Source: Neonectria sp. B-13
Taxonomy: Eukaryota > Ascomycota > Sordariomycetes > Hypocreales > Nectriaceae
Assembly: GCA_002682825.1 (NCBI GenBank)
Contig: NOKP01000002.1
Location: 1,307,132-1,371,131, forward strand
Reading direction: 5' to 3'
Length of the DNA stretch: 64,000 bases
Shown: positions 54,143-62,270 of the stretch, in pieces
How the letters are laid out: each line of letters starts with the position of its first letter
Position numbering within the stretch: the stretch's first letter is position 1
Translations under genes and position numbers: made by a program
The notes under the pieces: model-generated
The model's database searches: none
What the model was told of the DNA's origin: nothing
The model's input: only the letters and a program-made list of their open reading frames with translations

Positions 54143-55140
54143 TCTGAAGGTGTAGAGGGTGTTCTGGTGTGGTGTTCTGGTGTGGTGTTGAGTATCAATT
54201 CTCACAACCCCGGAATGAGTTCTGGGAGACAAACCTTTATAACAAAAGCGTCGCAACGGGGCTCGACCCATACTTTCTCCAAGGAGAGCCACGGTCCGTG
54301 CTCAATGCTCTGTAGGGGAAAACCCGCCCTAGAAACTGCTAGTACGAATACTTACTCCCACACCGAACATAGTCGCTATACGCAGTATCCCAGCTTCAAC
54401 AACCATCTCTGGAACTGGAGATTAATCCGGGGTTTGCGGGGTCGGTGTGGGGGATGAAGTCGCTTCCGTCGAAGGAGATTGATTGATATTGTCATCAGCC
54501 CATACCTGGGGTGACCGAGACGCCTTGTCGTCGTCGCGTCTGTGTAGAGCTAGAGGCGTCTCGGCATGGGTTGGGTTAAAGCTTTATCCGTCCGCCCACC
54601 ACTTGACTCGGGTAGCGAATCTTCTCCGCATCGAATCTGGACGTGCCCGCGGGACCAACCTTGTCTGAAATTTACTGGCTGAAGCGGGGGATGAAACCTC
54701 AGCCCGTCCATTGGAGTTCTCGACAGCTTCTCCGCTCGCCTCGGCCACGGACATGTGGAGGAGATGGGGACGACCCATGCGACATGCTGCGCGCATGGCC
54801 CCCATGCGCTCGTTGTCAACCTGTCTGTCTCCTTGTCTCAATGTCCCCATGCGCTCATCTGTCTTCCCCATGTTGCCCTCCAGCCCTCATCGACATCACG
54901 GCGGCATCATACCTGGTCCCCGTATGCAGTGCAAACCCGTAGGCCCGTAAGCCCCGTGGACCCCATAGACCACATAGACCACATAGACCCCCATGGATTG
55001 TGTAGACTGCCCCGTTCACTCCGATACTACCCCGAGTTAGCCAACCTATTAGCCAAACTTGTTTGTCACATGGATAATCATTGCAGACACACTGACAGCC
55101 ACTGCCCGAGGTATTGGGAATTACTTGATTTGAATTTATC
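54143..55140. other. Promoter region of qa-y and 3' flank of qa-1F
   Basis: About 1 kb. Beyond the operator at 54574 it contains a TGTTCTGGTGTGG direct repeat near 54160-54187 and CATAGACCA repeats near 54960-54990. No gene is supported. Confidence 0.5.
54574..54589. promoter_or_regulatory. Candidate QA-1F operator upstream of qa-y
   Basis: The 16-mer GGTTAAAGCTTTATCC shares the TAAAGCTTTA core and has CC/GG ends in inverted orientation. It lies 432 bp upstream of the qa-y start codon. Confidence 0.62.
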
Positions 55141-57390
55141 TCATGTACCAAAATCGCCTTGAAACATCTCGCCCAAGTCGCAGCCCGGCGCGAACCCCAA
55201 GTTAGTCATAAATTGCGGATCCACGTCTATGCTGTCCGCGCAGTCGATGGATCCAAGTTCTTCCAGGATCGCGTCGTAATCCACCAGCTGGCCTGGCATG
55301 CCTGGATTTTGAAATATGGGTATGGTATGGCCTCCGCTCATGGGAGGGGATTGGAACGTTAGGTTCGGTGTCACTGCATACAGCGACTGTGATGTTCCAG
55401 GACTTGCCTCTGAGTTGGTTGCATATCTGTGCCGCTCGTACGACAGTAGAGGCTGCTCTTTTTGTTGTTGCGGTAGCCGGGTAAGCTCTCGAGCGTCTGT
55501 TTCCCCCGAGATGCTCGATGGTCTGTGTGTTGTGTGGTATGTCGCGGTTGATATCTCATCCAAGAACGGGGGGCCAACTGTCCGGTGAGCGACCGTCTCC
55601 ACCCTGACAATCGCGTTTTGATGTCTTCCGGCGCCCTCTATCATTGAGGCGTCGGGTCTCCATACACCTTGAAGGCTTTCCATTGCCGTTTTCCATCTAG
55701 ACTTGTCGTGCTCGTGCATCCGTTCGCTATGCCCATGCCGGTTCACAATCTCCATCAGCGTAATCATCAGAGCAGGCGTCCCCGAAGAGCCAAAATTTTC
55801 TAAGCATGATTCAACAACCTCCAACAGATTCGAAAACAGGGACGGCCTGTGTCCCGGCACCAGATCCAACGTAACAGTCAAGAACATGGCCTGGAGCAGA
55901 AAAGCTGACGGAACTGTTGGTGTCGAGCCACCGAAGATGAGCGAATTACAAAAGGAAAATCGGGCATCCAAGCTCTTCACCAAGTCCTCAGGGGTAATCC
56001 TTCGCTGAGTGGGACTATCATGCAGTCTTGCGTCCATGCTAGCAGCCCACAGCTTGGAGAACGCATACAGTTGTCGGAAAGTGGGCAACGGCTGTGCAGG
56101 AGTCTGCGACGACGCCGCCCTTTGGCCCGGCGTCGGACCAAGTCCAGGAATGGGAGCCCAAATTTCACCGGGGTCTACGAGACCAGCCAAGGTGTCAGAG
56201 GGCAGGCTAGAGCGCATGCCTGCCGTCACTTCGGAGTGACCAAGACACAACGATGACAGTGTGTCCAACATGAACGCGGCGGCTATTACTCGAGTTTCCG
56301 GATCACTGACAGACGCCTCGCTGCCTTGCCTGACCGGGAACATATGTGTGTTGGCAGATCGATTGTTCAGAGCGAGGCGTGAAGCCTTCCCGATGAGTAA
56401 CCACGCTGCCATGTTTTTCCTCTGTCCCAGTAGAACCAGGGACTGGAGAAGGAGAGCACAAATATGAGGGGTTTCGAAGTTGCCGTCGTCGGGAGGAATG
56501 AGACGGCGGGCGATAGAGTAAATTTTAGTCGGAGAGAAGGTTCCATCGTGCGGGGGTCGGGAAGAGGCCGCGTCTTGGAATGCAGAAACGGCCAACACTG
56601 CCCAGAGCTGAGCGTGGACGGCGGAGGGGTAGTTTGGGTTAAAGTGAAGGCCTTCGGGTGGATATCTCATGGCGGCGCTGATGATGGAATCTCGGTCGAT
56701 GATGGGAAACCAGCAGTGAGTGTATGTAAAGTATATGTCGACGAGGCGCTCCCAGTCGCATGGTAGTATCAGTCGGGCAGGCTCCGGCGAGGTTTCCGGA
56801 TAGTGCAAAGCATACGAACTCGCGGATAGGTTCCCATGTGAAGGAGCTGTTCCCTGAGTGGAAAAGTCGGGAGATGGTTTGGCATCGAAAAGGAAGGGAT
56901 TGGGCGGGCTGATGCCCTCTTCCGTCTCTGAATCTTCTGCTGATGTGTCTGTCCGAGGTGTCTTCTCGTCAGAGAGAAGTCTCCCGATGTCTTTGTGGAC
57001 GCGGCTCTTGCTCCACCTCCGGTAGAGTCGATGGCCGGCCTTATCTTTGGTTGCCAGAATGCGGGCACCTTCAGCACCGTCATTCTGAGTGAGGAGTTGA
57101 TGCAGAGCTCCCTCGCAGGCGGGAACCTGCTCAAACAACCAGGCGAGAGAGAGCTCTATCGTGCGTAGGTAGCCTGTCTGCACACCTCTCTTGCGCGATG
57201 CAGGGGTGTATGAACATGGCCGGTTCTGCGCGGCGCAGGTCCCGCAGTGAGGACGATTGCCATCACACTTCTCCCTGGCGGTGCGGCAGGAGTCGCAAGC
57301 AAGAGAGACTCTCTGTCGTTTGGCCGGCGCCGAAGCCGCTGGGGCAGTGAAGGAGTCCGCATCGTTGCCCTCGCGTTTCCTGGGCGGCAT
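55141..57390 (-). CDS. qa-1F: Quinate pathway activator, Zn2Cys6 transcription factor (qa-1F / QutA)
   Basis: Binuclear zinc-cluster activator that binds operators in the quinate cluster and switches it on. The single exon encodes 749 residues. The DNA-binding cluster is CX2CX6CX6CX2CX6C at residues 32-59 (Cys 32, 35, 42, 49, 52, 59), preceded by basic KRQRVSLA and followed by the QA-1F/QutA-like linker RKRGVQTGYLRTIELSLAWL. A fungal transcription factor middle homology domain spans about 210-480, with DIYFTYTHCWFPIIDRDSI and AAWLLIGKASRLALNN. The C-terminus (about 710-749) is acidic and aromatic (LEELGSIDCADSIDVD, DLGEMFQGDFG), fitting an activation domain. It is divergent from the repressor gene qa-1S over a shared 777-bp promoter with an operator, consistent with the autoregulation known in Neurospora. 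Confidence 0.94.
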   Translation of the reverse strand: MPPRKREGNDADSFTAPAASAPAKRQRVSLACDSCRTAREKCDGNRPHCGTCAAQNRPCSYTPASRKRGVQTGYLRTIELSLAWLFEQVPACEGALHQLLTQNDGAEGARILATKDKAGHRLYRRWSKSRVHKDIGRLLSDEKTPRTDTSAEDSETEEGISPPNPFLFDAKPSPDFSTQGTAPSHGNLSASSYALHYPETSPEPARLILPCDWERLVDIYFTYTHCWFPIIDRDSIISAAMRYPPEGLHFNPNYPSAVHAQLWAVLAVSAFQDAASSRPPHDGTFSPTKIYSIARRLIPPDDGNFETPHICALLLQSLVLLGQRKNMAAWLLIGKASRLALNNRSANTHMFPVRQGSEASVSDPETRVIAAAFMLDTLSSLCLGHSEVTAGMRSSLPSDTLAGLVDPGEIWAPIPGLGPTPGQRAASSQTPAQPLPTFRQLYAFSKLWAASMDARLHDSPTQRRITPEDLVKSLDARFSFCNSLIFGGSTPTVPSAFLLQAMFLTVTLDLVPGHRPSLFSNLLEVVESCLENFGSSGTPALMITLMEIVNRHGHSERMHEHDKSRWKTAMESLQGVWRPDASMIEGAGRHQNAIVRVETVAHRTVGPPFLDEISTATYHTTHRPSSISGETDARELTRLPQQQKEQPLLSYERHRYATNSEASPGTSQSLYAVTPNLTFQSPPMSGGHTIPIFQNPGMPGQLVDYDAILEELGSIDCADSIDVDPQFMTNLGFAPGCDLGEMFQGDFGT

Positions 57391-57754
57391 CCTTTGGGCG
57401 TGGCGGACCGTGGAGTCGTCGTCAAGGAGTTACCTACCTGTGCCACAAGGCACGCAGAGGCATGGCGGACGGGAGGAGTAGGCCACAGATCAGACGCTCG
57501 TACGATGCTGGCGCCATCTCACAGCGGCAGCAGGAGACAACAGGCAGAGGGCGAGGCCGCGGGCATCAGCAATGGGAAAAAGTCATTCAAGGGCAAGGGC
57601 GTTGTAATGCGGGGGGAATCTGGGGTCCTGGATCGAAGGCCTGGCTGGGACGGGCGACCTGGATGGGGAATGGGGAATAGAGATGGAGGCGGCCTGCCAC
57701 CATCCCCAACCCCCGACAGCCAATGGTGCAATGCTTATTCCCTGCGTGTGGAGC

Positions 57755-57770
57755 GGATAAACGCTTTCCC
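57755..57770. promoter_or_regulatory. Candidate QA-1F operator between activator and repressor genes
   Basis: The 16-mer GGATAAACGCTTTCCC matches the Neurospora consensus GGRTAARYRYTTAYCC at 15 of 16 positions (T instead of A at position 13). It lies 365 bp from the qa-1F ATG and 398 bp from the qa-1S ATG. Confidence 0.62.
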
Positions 57771-58044
57771 GGCCAATCGCTGCCTGGGAAACAGGGCGGG
57801 GTCCCCAGACTCCACCATGCGCATTTCGTGGTCGCCCTTCCGTCTTGTGGTGGGGGAGGGCGCCGTGATGCTTTCGCTTCCCGCTCTTTGCAAGCCAAGT
57901 TGACCAACCCTCTTGCCTGTCCCCCCGGAACAGAACAACACACGGCCCAGGTCTTTCTGCGCGGAATACACTCCCAGGATCCCGCTCATCCGCCCGTTCC
58001 CAGGCCTTCTCGCTCTATCCTCCTGAGTCGCACCACCCGGGCGA

Positions 58045-58075
58045 ACCCAGACCACCCAGACCACCCAGACCACCA
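58045..58075 (+). repeat. CAGACCACC tandem repeat upstream of qa-1S
   Basis: Three successive CAGACCACC units occur about 95-120 bp before the qa-1S start codon, followed by a CAGACACTCACTGACTGACGACTGACG stretch with shorter repeats. Confidence 0.6.
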
Positions 58076-58167
58076 GACACTCACTGACTGACGACTGACG
58101 ACTCGAGTCGCCATGGCTGATCCAAGACGCGCCGCTTGATGAAGCAACGCAACCAACACTCCAATCC

Positions 58168-60897
58168 ATGGCCGGCGTCAAGAGACCCCTCGGGGCCATG
58201 CTTGGCCACGAGGATATCCTCGCGCGCGCTCCTCCGCCGCCGCTCTCCCACTCCCGCTCCCAGTCACGCTCGCAGCCTCGTAGCCAGATGAGCAGCAGAA
58301 GCAGCAGCATCAGTAGCAACAGCCAGTCCCAATCCCACTCCCAGATCATCTCGACATCCCCGCGAGGAGCCACCGGGGCGTCGCGAACGGAGCCTCATGA
58401 TTCCCTCACCAGACCGTCCTCCCCAACGCTCCCCCCTTTGACCGCCAAGGTCCCCGAGTTTAGCCCAGATGCATCAATTCTCCTCGCCGGCATCCGAGGT
58501 GCTGGCAAGTCTACGCTCGCGATTATGGCATCCCAAGCCATGAATCGGAAGGTCATCGACCTGGAGACCGCCTTCCAACGCGCCTCGGGCTTCTCTAGTG
58601 CTGGCTACAAGGCCAAGCACGGCTCAGCTGAGTGTTACAAGCAGCAGGCCAACGTCCTCCAGACTGTTCTCGACCGCCACCGCGTTGGCTGTATCCTCGT
58701 TTGTTCCTGGATGGAGAGCCGTGTCCAGAGTCTGCTTCGAGAATTCGCTGCCACCAATCCCGTTATCCATATTGTGCGCGATGCCGATGCAATTCAGCAA
58801 CACCTCCGGATCAACGATGTGGGCAAGATATGGAACCTCCTCAACCTCAGCTGTGCCATCTTCAGGACTTGCACCAACTTCGAGTTCTTTAATGGCTCGG
58901 AGAAGCCTGCCAAGTTGCCAGATCACTCCTCCTCTAGGCTATCGTTGATGCAGAGAACTCCGACTCCGTACCTGTCATTGAAGTACGTCGAAAGACACTT
59001 CCTCAAATTCCTTTCATTGATCTACCCGACGGGAACGATCCCCTTTATCGAGTCGGCCTTTCCTCTCGCAAGGATTCCTACCGAGGAGCGCCAGTTCACT
59101 TACGCCATGTCGATTCCACTGTCCGATGTCTTGAACGAGAACATTGATGTCGAAGAGCATGTGACCGGAGCAGATGTTATACAAATCGTGGTGCACGACC
59201 TAGCTGAGCACCTAGAAGCACACCCAGAATCAAACAGTACAACAGGCGAACTCAGTACCAAGCTGGCGGGCGACATAACAAGGGGTATCGGAAGGGTGAG
59301 GAGAAGCACAATCCTTCCCATCATCCTCCACATCTTTCTTCCTCATATGGCTAGCGAAGAAGGCGTTCGGGTGTATCTCGACCTCATTCACCACGCTGTT
59401 CGTCTGGCTCCAGAAATGATGACGGTTGACCTGAGGCTAGACAATTCTCACATCTCTCGTATACTGGTCGCTCGAAAAAGAACCAAGATTATTGGAAACT
59501 GTTTTATCGTTACAGATCCTCCGCCTTGGGAATCCTCAGCTTGGGTTTCCTGGTATTCCAAAGCCAACCGGCTGGGTTGTCATCTCGCTCGGCTGATCCG
59601 CCCAGCAACGTGCATTGAGGATAATTTCAGCATCACACAGCTGAGGTGCGCCGTGGCTGCGATGGAAGGGCCTAAAATCCCCCTGATAGCATACAACTCT
59701 GGCCCGCTAGGACGCAATTCGGCGTGTAGCAACCAGATTTTGACGGTCGTCCGTCCAGAATCCCTCGCAAGGGTGAACCCGAAGCCGCCCATCATGCCAT
59801 GTGTCACTGCGCTTGGAGCGACCAAGGCACTTTTCTCGTCCTTTATATATGACGAGATGAAGCTCTACGTCTTTGGCGCCAATGTCGACTACAGCCTGTC
59901 CCCAGCGATGCATACATCCGCACTAGATGCGTGCGGTATTCCACATCGCTACCAACCCTTCTCATCATCCTCCCTACGCGGTATCAGACACCTCATCGAA
60001 GATCCCAACTTCGGAGGCGCCTCAATTGGCCTCCCGTTCAAAGTTGAGGTAATAACTCTGACGCACACTCTAAGCAGTCATGCTCGAGCAATCGGGGCTG
60101 TGAACACCCTAATTCCGATTCGCCACCTCAACCCTGACGGCTCAGTTCCGATGGGAGCGGGCTTCTTCTACGGAACCAACAGGGCCGGCCCCATCAAAGC
60201 GCTGTACGGAGAAAACACGGACTGGGTCGGCATCAGAGCTTGCATCCGTCGCGGTCTCTCTCCCGCCAACGCTGTTGTTTCAAGCACCTGCGGGCTAGTC
60301 ATAGGTGCTGGAGGCATGGCGCGTGCCACAGTCTATGCTATGCTCCAGATCGGCATCAACAACGTCGTCATCTACAACCGCACTCTTGAAAATGCGGAAA
60401 AGCTAGTGACTCACTTTAGCCAACTCCTCCAAAAGAAGGACTTCAAGTTGCTCAGTGCTAGAGCTGAGACCACGCGATTTCACGTCATCCGATCACTAGA
60501 CGATGCGTGGCCGGAGGAGTTCCGATTGCCTACGGTCATTGTTTCGTGTATCCCGACACACCGTATGGGTGATGTCCCGGCCCCAGACTTTACGGTTCCG
60601 GAACCATGGCTGGGCAGCCGGACAGGTGGCGTTGTGATTGAGTTGGCATACAAGACTTTGAACACACCGTTGCTTGCGCAAGTCAGAAGCGAGTCGGCGC
60701 GAGGCTGGGTAGCCATGGACGGCCTCGATTTACTGCCTGAACAGGGCTTCGCGCAGTTTGAGCTGTTCACCGGCAGGCGGGCGCCAAGGAGAGTAATGAG
60801 AAGGGAGGTCTTTCAAGCGTACCCCGATGAGGAGGGCCAGTCCAATCTTGAGGTGCTGCAGCCACGGTTGCAGTCTATAAACGAACAGGAGGCGTAG
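58168..60897 (+). CDS. qa-1S: Quinate pathway repressor derived from AROM (qa-1S / QutR)
   Basis: Multidomain repressor that inactivates the activator when quinate-pathway metabolites are absent. It is homologous to the last three domains of the pentafunctional AROM protein. The single exon encodes 909 residues. A Ser/Gln/Arg-rich N-terminus (about 1-95) precedes a shikimate-kinase-like domain with an intact Walker A, GIRGAGKST (about 107-115). The type I dehydroquinase-like domain (about 285-545) keeps MMTVDLRLDN and RTKIIGN, but the expected catalytic His is not visible and the Schiff-base Lys appears to be Arg in LARLIR. The shikimate-dehydrogenase-like domain (about 565-890) has FGANVDYSLSPAMH, ASIGLPFK in place of NVTxPxK, ENTDWVGI, and GLVIGAGGMARATVYA. 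Loss of catalytic residues with kept folds fits a metabolite-sensing repressor. Residue alignment was done by eye. Confidence 0.94.
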   Translation: MAGVKRPLGAMLGHEDILARAPPPPLSHSRSQSRSQPRSQMSSRSSSISSNSQSQSHSQIISTSPRGATGASRTEPHDSLTRPSSPTLPPLTAKVPEFSPDASILLAGIRGAGKSTLAIMASQAMNRKVIDLETAFQRASGFSSAGYKAKHGSAECYKQQANVLQTVLDRHRVGCILVCSWMESRVQSLLREFAATNPVIHIVRDADAIQQHLRINDVGKIWNLLNLSCAIFRTCTNFEFFNGSEKPAKLPDHSSSRLSLMQRTPTPYLSLKYVERHFLKFLSLIYPTGTIPFIESAFPLARIPTEERQFTYAMSIPLSDVLNENIDVEEHVTGADVIQIVVHDLAEHLEAHPESNSTTGELSTKLAGDITRGIGRVRRSTILPIILHIFLPHMASEEGVRVYLDLIHHAVRLAPEMMTVDLRLDNSHISRILVARKRTKIIGNCFIVTDPPPWESSAWVSWYSKANRLGCHLARLIRPATCIEDNFSITQLRCAVAAMEGPKIPLIAYNSGPLGRNSACSNQILTVVRPESLARVNPKPPIMPCVTALGATKALFSSFIYDEMKLYVFGANVDYSLSPAMHTSALDACGIPHRYQPFSSSSLRGIRHLIEDPNFGGASIGLPFKVEVITLTHTLSSHARAIGAVNTLIPIRHLNPDGSVPMGAGFFYGTNRAGPIKALYGENTDWVGIRACIRRGLSPANAVVSSTCGLVIGAGGMARATVYAMLQIGINNVVIYNRTLENAEKLVTHFSQLLQKKDFKLLSARAETTRFHVIRSLDDAWPEEFRLPTVIVSCIPTHRMGDVPAPDFTVPEPWLGSRTGGVVIELAYKTLNTPLLAQVRSESARGWVAMDGLDLLPEQGFAQFELFTGRRAPRRVMRREVFQAYPDEEGQSNLEVLQPRLQSINEQEA

Positions 60898-61396
60898 TAT
60901 CTTCTCGCAAACGAAAGGACGAGGTCTCGTAGGGCCCGATATGTTAGTTGTGAGACAACTAGTGGGACGGCGAAGGTGCACATGTTTTTGTATATTGAGG
61001 CGTTGGCGGATGTTATCGAACTGAATGTATATACGGGCTAGTAGAGCCACATCTGATGCGCATTATGAGTCTCAGAAACTTGACTCTGATTATCCTATTT
61101 ACGCGTCTTCAAGAGGACGGATTATGCACGTGTGAGTGTTTTGTGAGTCGAAGAGATCGTGTAAGTCCTAGTACCGTAGAGCTTAAATCTGGAGATCGGC
61201 CCCACTTGCCGAGTAAGGCTGAACACTTCCACCAAGTTTCAAGGCGAGAGTCACGCATGGAAGTCACTTAAGACACGGTATTCGAGACAGCCATTTTAAC
61301 AGCATATTAAGGGCAGACGGGGCTAGAGTAAGAAGACAAATTCAGGTTCGCTTATTCCTGTCCTTGGCCGGACACTACCCTAGACCATTCCGTTGG

Positions 61397-61428
61397 GATG
61401 CCATGCTTTTGGAATGCCATGCTTTTGG
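61397..61428. repeat. Direct repeat, two 16-bp units
   Basis: GGATGCCATGCTTTT and GGAATGCCATGCTTTT follow one another directly. The copy is nearly perfect, pointing to a recent local duplication. Confidence 0.7.
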
Positions 61429-62234
61429 AACAAGAAGGTAAAGTATATCTATGATTTTCAGCTCGAAATAAGAAAGACCTAGACTAAAATTAGTTTAGGT
61501 GTTGCTGTTCATGCATGATAGCACAAAAGTTGGGGCAGTTGGATCTGTCCATTTGCCACTGCAACTGTGAGATTCGTGGACTTCACAAGCCACATGCACC
61601 CGAAACTGGGTGCCTATCGCAAGTGTTACGCGTTCGATGATGAGTGCACAAGAGCGCCACGTAGGACTGACTATCCGCGCGTATCCGAAGAGCATGATTC
61701 ATTTCTGAAATGCGAAAGCGAAACTCCCTGCTTTCAGGCAGCCGGATTCTTCAGTGTTGATCAGTTGGGTCTTAGCGCGTATCCGTACATGAGACGCAAG
61801 CCACAGACGGGGCGACCAGAGCGCAGAACGAGAGTGGCTGTGTAGATCTGTGAATCTGGGCATGCATCGGCCTTCGCGTAACACCGGATTGCACAAGTTT
61901 GACATGACATGCTGGGACTTTCTTGCCCGAATGAAAGTTGTTGAGGATACGGGTATGAGTGGTCTTTGATATTCGCCACATGCCCTTTGGTGAGAGAATG
62001 AAGAACGGCAGCCGACAGGAGGCCACTCTGCACAGCCATGACAGGTTCTCTGGGCTTCTTCATGGATGTGGCGCAGCACAGATAATGACGCCAAGCGACA
62101 GGGGAGTCGCCACTAAAAATCCACCTTGGGCTACATGCGCTGGGCTAGTTACATGCGCCGGGCCACGCAACGGAAGGAGGCAACCAGATACCGGCAGCTT
62201 GGCGAATGGCCCACACGTCATTGTGTACGTACAG

Positions 62235-62240
62235 TATAAA
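62235..62240 (+). promoter_or_regulatory. TATA box of the dynamin-like gene
   Basis: TATAAA lies 31 bp upstream of the first in-frame ATG (62271) and 112 bp upstream of the second (62352). The short first distance makes the second ATG a serious candidate for the real start. Confidence 0.5.
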
Positions 62241-62270
62241 GCCAGCCGACGAAATGGAAGCTAGAGCCTG

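Larger units (their letters stand above)
57391..58167. promoter_or_regulatory. Divergent promoter region of qa-1F and qa-1S
   Basis: The 777-bp gap between the activator and repressor start codons contains one operator-like site at 57755 and, close to qa-1S, a CAGACCACC tandem repeat (about 58045-58075) plus CTGACTGACGACTGACGACT. Confidence 0.55.
60898..62270. other. Intergenic region, no gene seen
   Basis: About 1.4 kb between the end of the quinate cluster and the dynamin-like gene. It contains a 16-bp direct repeat near 61.40 kb and short frames without family resemblance. Confidence 0.5.
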
